From Roseiarcus sp963758335 (GTDB taxonomy: Bacteria > Pseudomonadota > Alphaproteobacteria > Rhizobiales > Beijerinckiaceae), in contig CAVWVF010000002.1 in assembly GCA_963758335.1 (NCBI GenBank), forward strand, positions 2,604,001-2,668,000: a stretch of DNA of 64,000 bases, written 5' to 3'. The notes beneath the pieces are model-generated. The model searched no databases, was not told the origin of the DNA, and saw only the letters and a list, made by a program, of their open reading frames with translations. The position numbers and the translations under genes were made by a program. Positions 27,786 through 35,618 of this stretch are shown piece after piece (within the stretch, counting starts at the first letter, position 1; every line of letters starts with the position of its first letter).

Positions 27786-28457
27786 ATGTGCAACCTCTAC
27801 AGTGTGACCAAAGCCCAATCGGCGATCCGTGATCTCTTCAGCGCGAAGCACGATCGCGCGGGCAATCTGCCGCCTCTGCCCGCAATCTTTCCCGACCAGC
27901 TTGCGCCGATCGTGCGCATCGGCGCCGACAGCGAGCGCGAGCTCGTCATGGCGCGCTGGGGCATGCCAGGGCCGCCGCAATTCGGCGGCGCTCCGATCAC
28001 GAATATCCGCAACGTGAAGAGCGCGCATTGGCGGCGATGGCTCGGGGTCTCGAGCCGCTGCATCGTCCCGGCGACGTCGTTTTGCGAATATGCCGACACG
28101 AAGCCCCGCAAGACGCCTATTTGGTTCGCGCTGAGCGAAGATCGGCCCTTGTTCGCCTTTGCTGGACTATGGACGCCTTGGCGCGGCGTGCGCGGGCCGA
28201 AGAGCGCGCCCATTGATGGCGAGCACGAGCTTTTCGGCTTCTTGACGACAGAGGCGAATGCGATTGTCGCGCCGATCCATCCCAAGGCCATGCCGGTCAT
28301 CCTGACGACGCCGGAAGAGGTCGACCGATGGCTTGAGGCGGACACGGCGGAGGCGCTCCCGCTGCAACGCCCGCTGGCGGATAACGCGCTCCGGATCGTG
28401 GCGAAGGGCGAGCGGGAAGACGGCGCCGTAGCCGAACCGGCATTGCCGCTCACCTAA
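27786..28457 (+). CDS. yedK: SOS-response-associated peptidase (YedK/HMCES)
   Basis: The 223-residue protein belongs to the SRAP family, which shields abasic sites in single-stranded DNA by a covalent link through Cys2. Visible hallmarks are MCNLYSVTKAQSAIRDLF (Cys2 exposed after Met removal), ARWGMPGPPQFGGAPITNIR, RCIVPATSFCEYADT (active-site Asn/Glu region), FAFAGLWTPWRG and IHPKAMPVIL (conserved His). The ATG is fixed by the need for Cys at position 2. A broken second copy lies at 33.4 kb, so this segment has been partly duplicated. Confidence 0.92.
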   Translation: MCNLYSVTKAQSAIRDLFSAKHDRAGNLPPLPAIFPDQLAPIVRIGADSERELVMARWGMPGPPQFGGAPITNIRNVKSAHWRRWLGVSSRCIVPATSFCEYADTKPRKTPIWFALSEDRPLFAFAGLWTPWRGVRGPKSAPIDGEHELFGFLTTEANAIVAPIHPKAMPVILTTPEEVDRWLEADTAEALPLQRPLADNALRIVAKGEREDGAVAEPALPLT

Positions 28458-28557
28458 AGCCTCGCGCGTCTTGTCCGGCGGGCTGTCGCTGCATAAGTGC
28501 GCCGCATGTGCAAGCTGAGCGCCCGCCAAAGGGCGACGCGCGTCTGAGTTCCAGGAT

Positions 28558-28716
28558 TTGATCCGCCTCGCCATCACGCCCGCCGCCTATGAAGCCATCA
28601 TCGCGACGCTGCCCGAGGGCGCGCCTCTGTGGCCCGTGGAGCGTCAAGGCGACAAATGCTTCATCCACGTCGAGGCCTCCGTCGTCGACCGTCTGCAATC
28701 CTCAATCAAGGACTGA
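28558..28716 (+). CDS. small hypothetical protein, GESYSDVILRL-family paralog 1
   Basis: A TTG opens 52 codons: IRLAITPAAYEAIIATLPEG, APLWPVERQGDKCFIHVEAS and VVDRLQSSIKD. The first 40 residues are related to two other genes nearby (28968 and 32639), but this copy lacks their C-terminal ESYSDVILRL segment. It follows yedK by 100 bp. Function unknown; the repeated small-protein form recalls antitoxin-like or regulatory proteins. Confidence 0.5.
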   Translation: MIRLAITPAAYEAIIATLPEGAPLWPVERQGDKCFIHVEASVVDRLQSSIKD

Positions 28717-28767
28717 GCAATCGGTGAAACCTACTTCTGACATTTGGCAGATCGAGGGAAGTTGCGG

Positions 28768-28971
28768 ATGTCTGACTGGGTAGTCTTCCTCCGAAGCACT
28801 CGCACCGGCGGCCTCGCCCAAGCCCCTACCTCGACTAGCAAAGAAAACGCTCTTTCCTTCGCAAGATCCTTGAAACGCCAAGGCAGCGAGGTGGTAAAAA
28901 TTGAAGGCCCAAATGGCGAAGTGCTAGACAAGGAGGAAATCGAACGCTGGATAGCGGCCAACCCCGAATGA
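28768..28971 (+). CDS. small hypothetical protein
   Basis: The 67-residue product reads MSDWVVFLRSTRTGGLAQA, ALSFARSLKRQGSEVVKIEG and GEVLDKEEIERWIAANPE. The central helix followed by a strand (VVKIEGPNG) suggests a compact alpha/beta fold; no membrane segment or signal is present. Its TGA overlaps the ATG of the next gene (ATGA), so the two are translationally coupled. A minus-strand gene at 29.3 kb has a similar layout (RSVADAIKLI then strand) but no clear sequence match. Confidence 0.6.
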   Translation: MSDWVVFLRSTRTGGLAQAPTSTSKENALSFARSLKRQGSEVVKIEGPNGEVLDKEEIERWIAANPE

Positions 28972-29186
28972 TCCGCATCGCCATCAGGCCCGCCGCCTTC
29001 GAGGCGATCTCCGCCACGCTCCCGCTTGGCTCCGTCGGCTTCGAGGGCGAGCCCGACGCGCAAGGGAACTACCTCGTGTGGCTCGACGAGTGGACAGTGA
29101 ACAAGCTCGGAGCGTTGCGCGGGCCGGGCGAGAGCTACAGCGACGTCATCCTGCGTCTCGTTCAACTGGAGGGGAGCGGGAGCTAG
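28968..29186 (+). CDS. small protein, GESYSDVILRL-family paralog 2
   Basis: The 72-residue product starts MIRIAIRPAAFEAISATLP, has LVWLDEWTVNKLGALRGPGE in the centre and ends ESYSDVILRLVQLEGSGS. The segment ALRGPGESYSDVILRL resembles the C-terminal DNA-binding/antitoxin region of some VapB-like small proteins (ES-x-SDVI-x-RL), but no toxin gene adjoins. It overlaps the preceding gene by four bases. It is the only complete member of the three copies in this window. Confidence 0.65.
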   Translation: MIRIAIRPAAFEAISATLPLGSVGFEGEPDAQGNYLVWLDEWTVNKLGALRGPGESYSDVILRLVQLEGSGS

Positions 29187-29284
29187 GGCTCCCGGCCGGT
29201 TCCGCATCGGGGCGCGCCCCCGCGAGGACCGCCGTCATCCCTGAGCGGATGGCAAATTGCCGTTTGGGGCCTCGAACTGAGCAA

Positions 29285-29479
29285 CTATCTTGTGACGTCG
29301 CCCCTGGTCGCGGAATGAACCTCGCGCCCGTAGGGGTCGAGTACGCGCATGGTGACAGCCTGAGGCGGCCAATCAGCGTCGACGATAAGTTTGATCGCGT
29401 CCGCCACGCTTCGGGCGTTGGCGCTCCATTCACGAATGACGTTCGTGGAGAGGTCCAGGAATTGGATTCGGTATTGCAC
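29285..29479 (-). CDS. small hypothetical protein
   Basis: A GTG start gives 64 residues: MQYRIQFLDLSTNVIREWSA, ARSVADAIKLIVDADWPPQA and VTMRVLDPYGREVHSATRGD. The alternation of strand, helix and strand predicts a small soluble domain. It is the only minus-strand gene in this cluster of tiny genes and lies downstream of paralog 2 in convergent orientation. No family recognised. Confidence 0.5.
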   Translation of the reverse strand: MQYRIQFLDLSTNVIREWSANARSVADAIKLIVDADWPPQAVTMRVLDPYGREVHSATRGDVTR

Positions 29480-29638
29480 CGTTAGCGGTCCACAGCATTT
29501 GAAGCGTCCTCTTCAGCGTACGTTCAAAGCGGCGCGCGATAACCAGGAGCCACCTGAATCGAGAGGAAAAACTCTAGTCGTCGACGCTATTGAGGCAGGC
29601 CAAATTCCCTATGTTCAGATCGTGATCGGGGACGAGTA

Positions 29639-29708
29639 ATGGCTACATTATCTCTTTGGCTCTCGGTCGCGCTCACGACGCTCGGCGCGTGGTTCTTAGT
29701 TAATTTTT
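29639..29708 (+). pseudogene. tiny membrane-peptide gene split by IS1595
   Basis: An ATG overlapping a TAA (TAATG) opens MATLSLWLSVALTTLGAWFL followed by VNF at the insertion point. Removing the IS and one copy of its 8-bp duplication joins this to LVP and TAA (ending at 30878), giving a 26-residue single-helix peptide. With the IS present the frame runs into the element and stops after 32 residues. The TAATG overlap suggests coupling to an upstream frame ending IPYVQIVIGDE, whose start is unclear. Confidence 0.45.
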
Positions 29709-30862
29709 CGCTCTTATTGCAATGTGTGTTGACATGAGCGATAAAGGCTCTGGGCTTTGGGGGCGAAGATGAAGCCGTCGGATTTCGCGGGATGGCTGGC
29801 CGCGCTGTCGTCGTTGAGTGCGGCGCAGCGCCGTGTCGTGTTTCGCGAGCTCGCGCTCGCGGAAGCTGACGATCCCTGTGAGGAGGGCGTCGAGATCTGC
29901 GAACCGAGGTCTGCGGCGGGGGACGCGAAGAGGGCCGAGGAGCGCAGCGATGCGGTTGCGGCGACGCTTTCCGCATCGGGCGAGCGCGATATTTTCCGGG
30001 AAATCGCAAAGGAGCGTTATTCGCGGACGGGATGTCCGCGCTGCGGCGCGCTCGATGTCCGGCCCTGGGGTGAGGCGAGAGGTTTGCCGCGCTATCGCTG
30101 CGTGGAATGCCGCAGGACTTTCAATCCGTTCACCGGCACTCCGGTGGCCGGCCTGCACAACAAGGATCGCTGGTTCGATCAGGCGCGAGCCCTGATCGAA
30201 GGGGAGAGCCTCGCCAAGGCGGCCGACCGCTGCCAGATCCACCCGAGCACCGCCTTCCGATGGCGGCATCGGTTTCTCGCCGCTCTCAACCTCGACAAAC
30301 CCAAGAGCCTTTCGGGCATCGTCGAGGCCGATGAAACATTCATACTCGAGTCCTTAAAGGGTCGGCGGGGCGGCCTCGCCAGGCCCGCGCGCCGCCGCGG
30401 CGGCAAAGCCGCCAAGCGCGGCCTCTCGGCCGAGCAGATTCCCGTCGTCGTGGCTCGCGACCGCAGCGGCGCCACGTTCGACGCCGTCCTGTCCCGCCTC
30501 GACGCCGCCAGCCTAAAAGAAGCGTTCGGCGAACGAATTCCGCCTTCAACCGATTTCTGCTGCGACGGCGGCTCGGCCATCACCGCTTTCGCCAAGCGGG
30601 CCAAGCTCAAAGTCCATGTCCTACCCGCGCCCGGCAACCCCAAGCCCGAAGAATCGCAGTTCCATATAAACAACGTCAACGCCTACCACGGACGCCTCAA
30701 AGAGTGGATGCGACGCTTCCACGGCGTCGCCACCGAAAACCTTCCCACGTACCTGAGTTGGCGCCGAACCCTCGAAGCCATGCCCGCCGATGGCGGCCCG
30801 GCTCCCTGGATCGCCGCCGCTGCCGGACTCGGACCGTATCAACACGAAACACAATAAGAGCG
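29709..30862 (+). mobile_element. IS1595-family element with 8-bp target duplication
   Basis: The ends are inverted repeats starting CGCTCTTATTG (right end CAATAAGAGCG), flanked by the direct repeat TAATTTTT at 29701-29708 and 30863-30870. Eight-base duplications are normal for IS1595. The single transposase gene inside is intact, so the insertion looks recent. Confidence 0.92.
29769..30857 (+). CDS. IS1595-family transposase
   Basis: The 362-residue protein has an N-terminal region with MKPSDFAGWLAALSSLSAAQ, a zinc ribbon (CPRCGALDVRPWGEARGLPR to YRCVECRRTFNPFTGTP), a helix-turn-helix around KAADRCQIHPSTAFRWRHRF, and the ISXO2-type catalytic domain: GIVEADETFILES (Asp), FCCDGGSAITAFA (Asp) and FHINNVNAYHGRLKEWMRRF (Asn/His position typical of this family). 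Intact to the right terminal repeat. Confidence 0.93.
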   Translation: MKPSDFAGWLAALSSLSAAQRRVVFRELALAEADDPCEEGVEICEPRSAAGDAKRAEERSDAVAATLSASGERDIFREIAKERYSRTGCPRCGALDVRPWGEARGLPRYRCVECRRTFNPFTGTPVAGLHNKDRWFDQARALIEGESLAKAADRCQIHPSTAFRWRHRFLAALNLDKPKSLSGIVEADETFILESLKGRRGGLARPARRRGGKAAKRGLSAEQIPVVVARDRSGATFDAVLSRLDAASLKEAFGERIPPSTDFCCDGGSAITAFAKRAKLKVHVLPAPGNPKPEESQFHINNVNAYHGRLKEWMRRFHGVATENLPTYLSWRRTLEAMPADGGPAPWIAAAAGLGPYQHETQ

Positions 30863-30877
30863 TAATTTTTTGGTGCC

Positions 30878-31147
30878 TTAAAACTCGTGCGCGGGCGTCC
30901 GGCCGCCAACTCGCTTGCCCGTCATCCGCGCCACGGTGAGCGCCATTCGCCGCCAGTGCGCAGGCGTCCGGCCTGCATGAGTCGTCCCGTCCGGCAGGAT
31001 CACGTCACGCTCGCGCCGGCGAGCCTCCCCGTAGGCCTCGGCGCCATGGTCGTGGATCAGCGCCTCGGCGTCCGCTTGCGTCAGGCGTTCGGCCTGGGCG
31101 TGGACACTACTGGGCGGCTTGTACAATGTCTTTGCCGTCTTAAACAT
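30878..31147 (-). CDS. small hypothetical protein
   Basis: The 89-residue product has the pattern LTQADAEALIHDHGAEAYGE, ARRRERDVILPDGTTHAGRT and PAHWRRMALTVARMTGKRVG. This helix-rich form is a small conserved family I know from alphaproteobacterial genomes, without known function. The TAA lies eight bases past the IS1595 target repeat. The C-terminal GGRTPAHEF repeats the internal GRTPAH segment, so the true C-terminus may have been replaced. Confidence 0.6.
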   Translation of the reverse strand: MFKTAKTLYKPPSSVHAQAERLTQADAEALIHDHGAEAYGEARRRERDVILPDGTTHAGRTPAHWRRMALTVARMTGKRVGGRTPAHEF

Positions 31148-31326
31148 ACATGCGGCCGTTGCCCTTTCGATCCTTGGCGGCGGCGACGCCGCAACGGTGG
31201 GACTGGCCACCATGGACATTGTTTTCTGGCTGAGCGGCATGATCGCGCTCGGGATTGGAGCATCGCTGACCGCACGACCAGTGGCTTACACCACGTCAGT
31301 ACCGTCCTCTTCGTTAGCAGAACCAA

Positions 31327-31518
31327 TTGAAATTGAGCGACCGCAAACAAACTTCGACCGCTGGCGATCCGTTGGAGCTGATCGAGCCGCGCGACCCGTC
31401 CTCGGCGGCAACGTCGTCAGGTTGCTTCATTTGCGGATGCGGGCTGAAGTCATTGCCGGTTATGGGAAAGGCGAAGGCGACTTTGAAGGTCTTGCCCTAC
31501 GCTTTTTTGAATACGTGA
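31327..31518 (+). CDS. small Cys-containing hypothetical protein
   Basis: A TTG opens 63 codons: LSDRKQTSTAGDPLELIEPR, SSAATSSGCFICGCGLKSLP and VMGKAKATLKVLPYAFLNT. The CFICGC cluster could bind metal. An overlapping frame starting at 31212 (MDIVFWLSGMIALGIGASLT) gives a membrane-type alternative that runs to 31622; both cannot be real over their full length. I prefer this shorter frame for its ordered codon use. Confidence 0.4.
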   Translation: MKLSDRKQTSTAGDPLELIEPRDPSSAATSSGCFICGCGLKSLPVMGKAKATLKVLPYAFLNT

Positions 31519-31576
31519 CGTTGATACCCGTTTTGGCTTATAAAAGACCCTTATCTGCTGCAAGGGAGGGCCGACG

Positions 31577-32467
31577 ATGCAAGGCCAATCGCACGCTCTG
31601 CAAAATGTGGGCGAACCGCTGAACTCACCCGACGCTGACTCGCAAGAGGCTATCCGCGCCCCGAACGGACGCAAGCGGACCGTAGGCCAATTCGAAGACG
31701 CAACATTGATGTGGTCCTTTGAGGCCCACATCGTGACGCTCAAGGAGCAGCTAAGCAGGGTTGAAGCCCGCGCTGAAAGGCAGGCGGCTGAGTTTGCAGA
31801 GCGGGCCGCTCAGGTTGCGGCCGAACACACGGCGCGCATAAAGGCGCTCGAAGGGCATATTGAGACCCTTAAAGCGCGTGAAGGCCCCACTGAACGTGTT
31901 GAGAGTCAAGCCGCCGAACTGGCCGCGCTGATACACACGCTCAAGGGTCAGCTAAGTATAGGCGAGGCCCGCGCCGAAAGGCAGGCGGCCGAGTCTGCTC
32001 AGGTCGCCGCCGAACACGCGGCGCAGATAAAGACGCTCAAAGAGCGCATCGAGACCCTCAAGGCGCAGCTAAGCGCCGCCGAGACCCAATTGGCAGAGCG
32101 GGCAACCGAACACGACGCCAACATTGCCGCCGAGCGGGTGAAGACTAAAGCTGAGCGGGTGAAGACTGAAGCTGAGCAAGCGAAGGCCGCCAGAGCGATA
32201 GCGCGCAATGAAGAGCTGGCGGCGGAGCTGGAAGAGGTGTGGGAGTGGACCAACAGGCCTTGGTGGAAGCGAATTTGGCGCTCCGGGCGGGCGGAGATTT
32301 CAGAGCGAGGAATGCATGGCGATGCTGGAGGAGGAAAGGTGAGCGACACGCTCTACTTGGACCCCGCGCTCTACCAGACCCGCGATGCCGCAGAACGACG
32401 CCAATGGCAGCTGCCTTCGATGACCTTCGATCGAGCCAACCGCCCTGGGGACAAAAGGAGCGTTTAG
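31577..32467 (+). CDS. long coiled-coil protein
   Basis: The 296-residue product is almost wholly alpha-helical, with repeated units: AHIVTLKEQLSRVEARAERQ, HTARIKALEGHIETLKAREG, LIHTLKGQLSIGEARAERQA and HAAQIKTLKERIETLKAQLS. Two degenerate repeats of about 65 residues each make the core; a Lys/Glu-rich helix (KTKAERVKTEAEQAKAARAI) follows, then WEWTNRPWWKRIWRSGRAE. The last 50 residues look less constrained. AGGGAGGGCC lies seven bases before the ATG. No membrane segment; likely a cytoplasmic structural or scaffold protein, function unknown. Confidence 0.7.
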   Translation: MQGQSHALQNVGEPLNSPDADSQEAIRAPNGRKRTVGQFEDATLMWSFEAHIVTLKEQLSRVEARAERQAAEFAERAAQVAAEHTARIKALEGHIETLKAREGPTERVESQAAELAALIHTLKGQLSIGEARAERQAAESAQVAAEHAAQIKTLKERIETLKAQLSAAETQLAERATEHDANIAAERVKTKAERVKTEAEQAKAARAIARNEELAAELEEVWEWTNRPWWKRIWRSGRAEISERGMHGDAGGGKVSDTLYLDPALYQTRDAAERRQWQLPSMTFDRANRPGDKRSV

Positions 32468-32555
32468 GCCCCTCGGCCGCCACCCATAGTGAGCAGGCCA
32501 AACAGGCCCCGGAAAGGATCGGGCGGAAGCGGGTCTGGAACGAGTAGCCGAAGCG

Positions 32556-32618
32556 ATGACCCCGGCTCAGATCGCCGAGGCGCAGCGGATGGCGCGGGAG
32601 TGGAAGCCGACGAAATAG
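32556..32618 (+). pseudogene. C-terminal tail of a SEL1/TPR-like protein
   Basis: The 20-residue frame MTPAQIAEAQRMAREWKPTK matches the ending common to SEL1-repeat proteins (LTPxQIAEAQRLAREWKP). The repeats themselves are absent upstream. A short scar of a lost gene. Confidence 0.35.
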
Positions 32619-32638
32619 TGAAACGTCGCCGTCAACGC

Positions 32639-32855
32639 ATGATCCGCATCTCGCCATCACCGGCGCCGCCTATGAAGCCATCTGCTCGACGCTGCCCGAG
32701 GGTGCGCCTCTGTGGCCCGTGGAGCGTCAGGGCGACAAATCTTCATCCACTTCGAGGCGGCCGTCGTCGACCGGCTGAGGGCCATGCGTGGGCCCGGGGA
32801 GAGCTACAGCGACGTCATCCTGCGTCTCGCTCGTCTGGAGGCGAACGGGACCTGA
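32639..32855 (+). pseudogene. GESYSDVILRL-family paralog 3, frameshifted
   Basis: Joined across two indels the frame gives MIRI, then ITGAAYEAICSTLPEGAPLW, PVERQGDK, FIHFEAAVVDRLRAMRGPGE and SYSDVILRLARLEANGT. The first 45 residues match paralog 1 and the end matches paralog 2, so this copy preserves the full ancestral form. The missing bases lie near 32650 and 32740. Confidence 0.6.
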
Positions 32856-32878
32856 GGCTCGGGCTCGCTTACTTCGGC

Positions 32879-33395
32879 TCCAGCGCCTTAATCGCCGGCT
32901 CGAATTCATCCATCGGCTGCGCCGCGTCCCACATGCGCTCAAAGTGCACGTCGAACTTCGCCGCCGCAGCTGCGTCGCGGATCACGATCAGATCGTTGTC
33001 CTGCGCGTTCTCGCCGCTCGTGCTGCGGCGGCGAAGTTCGCCGAGCTCGTGCGAAGAACCTCCCCATCGATCTCGTAAGCCTTCAGATGCATGAACGGGC
33101 CGCCGCGCTTGATCCTGACGCTGTCGGAGAGGTCGCCGAGCTTGACGAAGTCATGGCGCTCGCGCGGGTCGAGAACGATCCGGACAACCACGCCGCGATG
33201 CTCGGCTGCATTTAGGGAATCGATAACGACGGGGTCCGTGAGCGCATAGGACGGAAAGTCAATTGATTGTCGCGCCTGTCCAATCAGCGTTGCGTCAATC
33301 GCGTCGAGGCGCTCCTCGGGTGAGAAGTGGATTTCCTGCGCGCAGGCGACAGAGGAAACCAATAGCCCCGCAAGACCAAGGGCGCGGATCGTCAT
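32879..33395 (-). pseudogene. secreted phospholipase-D-family nuclease, frameshifted
   Basis: A signal peptide (TIRALGLAGLLVSSVACA) precedes IHFSPEERLDAIDATLIGQA, SIDFPSYALTDPVVIDSLN, VVVRIVLDPRERHDFVKLGD and the HxK motif region GGPFMHLKAYEIDGEVLRTS with SANF. After an indel near 33040 the frame continues ENAQDNDLIVIRDAAAAAKF and HFERMWDAAQPMDEFEPAIK. The single HxK motif and length match Nuc/EndA-type PLD nucleases, exported dimers that cut DNA. Only the indel marks it as broken. Confidence 0.75.
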
Positions 33396-33446
33396 TGCGC
33401 CTCCCACCTCACCAATGCGAAGGTAGCTTGGCAGGCAGGCGGGGCA

Positions 33447-33665
33447 ATGTGCAACCTCTATAGCGTCACCAAGGGCCAGTCGGCCATCCGCGATCTTTTC
33501 AGCGTGAAGTATGACCGTGCGGGCAACCTGCCGCCCCTGCCGGCGATATTTCCCGCCAGTGCCACGCTCGCCGGAGCGACAAGCGGTCTCATGGCGAGCA
33601 TGCGGGCGGCGCGGCGGAGCGGGACGAAGGCGGCCATCCGCGCAAGGCTAAAGGACGGCGGCTAA
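33447..33665 (+). pseudogene. truncated second copy of yedK
   Basis: The first 36 residues (MCNLYSVTKGQSAIRDLFSV, KYDRAGNLPPLPAIFP) are nearly the same as the intact yedK at 27.8 kb. Then the frame changes to an unrelated SATLAGATSGLMASMRAARR tail. It keeps Cys2 but lacks the rest of the SRAP domain and cannot act. Confidence 0.75.
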
Positions 33666-33783
33666 GGCTTTACCGAGGGCGCAAAGCGCAGCAATCTTAG
33701 AGGCGCGTGCGGAGCGATGCGGGAGTGTCCTAGGAGGGTCCCACCGGCGCTGGCAAGACGCAAATGGGGAGGAGAAACCGACT

Positions 33784-34239
33784 ATGACCCGGGCGATCGA
33801 AACAGGGATCGCGGCCGTCGCCATGCTTGCTGCATGGATACACCCGGCCGCCGCAACCGAAATAGAGAACCCGTACTTTCATCCGCCGTCGACAAGCGCC
33901 ACGACCCCGAGCGGAAAGGTATGGTGGGAGCCAACGTACAGTGATGGCGAATGCAAAGTAAGCAAAATGTCTCCTGGCGACTGGTACGACTATTTTACTA
34001 AGATGGAGAAGCTCTACCCAGGGCCACATGAGACTGAATACTATTTTGTCGACATGGGTGACGAAGTCGATCTAGTCTCTTCGACAGTTGGTTCTTTTTA
34101 CTACTTTCGTACACTTGAGGCCTGCAAAGCCTGGGCGAGAACTGACCAGCACATGATGGAGGAACTCAGGAAGAGGCTTATCCCGTTGTCTGGTAACCGG
34201 GGCGAATTTCCGGGCGGCGTTAGCTTGGGGCGGGCCTGA
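33784..34239 (+). CDS. secreted hypothetical protein, 3' end replaced by IS
   Basis: A signal peptide (TGIAAVAMLAAWIHPAAA) is followed by a mature region with NPYFHPPSTSATTPSGKVWW, DWYDYFTKMEKLYPGPHETE and YYFVDMGDEVDLVSSTVGSF. The real part ends near RLIPLSG; the last 15 residues are encoded by the IS66-related element that starts at 34193. GGAGG lies 13 bases before the ATG. Composition is AT-richer than its surroundings. No family recognised. Confidence 0.65.
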   Translation: MTRAIETGIAAVAMLAAWIHPAAATEIENPYFHPPSTSATTPSGKVWWEPTYSDGECKVSKMSPGDWYDYFTKMEKLYPGPHETEYYFVDMGDEVDLVSSTVGSFYYFRTLEACKAWARTDQHMMEELRKRLIPLSGNRGEFPGGVSLGRA

Positions 34240-34990
34240 CGAGAGTTGCGAGATCGGGGATTTCGGGGCCTGGAATGGCGAGGCGAGCGCCGAGATAGTC
34301 GAAGAAGGGGATTTTGAGCTTCCTGCAGGTCTTGGCGAGCCCGAGCATGACGTCGCGGGCGTCGCGGCCTCTGTCGCTGAGGGTCCCGCCGGAGATTTTG
34401 CGCTTGGTGACGAAGACGCGGATGTCGTTTTCCGAGGCGTTGGTGTGCAGCGGAATATGGGGATGGTCGAGGACGCGCAAGAGATCGTCCTTGAGGCGAA
34501 AGAGGCGCCTGAGCAGGCTGTCGAGGGTGGCGTAGCCGGTTCTGGAGCGGTTGAAGATGCGGTCGAACTGCGCCCGCAAACGCTCGGCTTTCTCGAGGCT
34601 CGGGGCGAGCTTGTATTCTTTTAAGGCGCGATAGAACCACCAGATCATGCGCCGTGCGACCTCGATCGCGTTGCGCTGCTTGTCGTTGGCGGGGATGAGC
34701 TTGTGGACCAGGCGTTCGGCGTGCACCCAGCACAAGGCGTGTTCGCCGACGCGGAACTGGCCGGCGCCGTCTGACACGACGATGGCTTGGCCGAGCAGGC
34801 CTTGCTCGCGAACGGCGCCCCACAGAGCACCCTCGCTGGCGACCCGCACCGGATCGGGGGTGATCCTGAGATCGGCGAATCCGAGCGCGTTCAGATGGCT
34901 CGTCCAGTCTTCGTGAGACGCAAAAAGCCGCGTCGGATGGCCCGCGAGCGTGTCGATGAGGCTGAGGCTCAGATTGCAAGCCCGCATGTA
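34193..34990 (-). mobile_element. IS66-related transposase element, 5'-truncated
   Basis: The element's 3' end GTAACCGGGGCGAATTTCC is shared with the copy at the window's right edge. The transposase C-terminal half (stop at 34220) keeps DLRITPDPVRVASEGALWGA, QAIVVSDGAGQFRVGEHALC, WVHAERLVHKLIP and PHIPLHTNASENDIRVFVTK with RKISGGTLSDRGRDARDVML. The N-terminal half is cut off exactly where the IS21 element begins. Its missing half has the same type as the fragment at 10.4-10.7 kb. Confidence 0.8.
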
Positions 34991-35256
34991 TGTCAATCGG
35001 CGTCGAAAAGGGACCCCCCATCGGCATGGAAAAAGGACCCCTCTTGATCATCGGGAGCGGTTCATCCCCGGAGTCCATAGGGGGGACCCGCGCGTAGCGA
35101 CGCGCCCTCCGCGCGGCTGGCGGAGCGTAGCGCGGGGGGTACCTGTGGGCCCCCGGGGGTGAACCGCGGGCGGGGTAGCGCCGGTGGTGAGGCCAGGCGT
35201 CTGGGAACCGCTCGGAGCGACACGTTGGCTTGTCTTGAGCGTTCGTCGCTGGAAGG

Positions 35257-35568
35257 TCAGTCGCGTCCGAAGCCGCGTGGGGGCGCCACGCTCTCGAGTT
35301 CGGAGAGATCGAGTTCGCAGATAGCCTGGAGGGCCTCGGCCAGCGCGCTGTCGTGTTGGTTGGCCGGCAGCGCTTCGAGCCAATCGGCATACTGCGCTTG
35401 CAGCTCGCTGAGCTGGGCGACGGCGTCCTGCCAACGCCGGGCGCGACTGCGATGGTCGGCCGGGCGACGGGTGCGGATCACCGGCGCATCGGCCGCGCGC
35501 GCGACGCGGTAACGGGCCTGGCGCTCGGCGTCGGTCATGGCTTTCTCGCCGATCGGCTTGCGCGGCAT
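35257..35568 (-). CDS. IS21-associated accessory protein
   Basis: The 103-residue product starts MPRKPIGEKAMTDAERQARY and continues RTRRPADHRSRARRWQDAVA, QLSELQAQYADWLEALPANQ and a Leu/Glu-rich end before PPRGFGRD. Such a third gene after istB occurs in several alphaproteobacterial IS21 elements; its role is unknown. Basic at the N-terminus, acidic helix at the C-terminus, no membrane segment. Start chosen at the family-like MPRK. Confidence 0.7.
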   Translation of the reverse strand: MPRKPIGEKAMTDAERQARYRVARAADAPVIRTRRPADHRSRARRWQDAVAQLSELQAQYADWLEALPANQHDSALAEALQAICELDLSELESVAPPRGFGRD

Positions 35569-35618
35569 GGGGCCACTCCCAATCGTTACGTCACGAAACC
35601 CGGTTGGTGCGGGGCAGC

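Noticed and set aside
31743..32160. Internal repeats as a possible CRISPR array
   Set aside because: The repeats are coding heptad-type units in the coiled-coil gene, unequal in length and without spacers. No CRISPR array was seen anywhere in the window.
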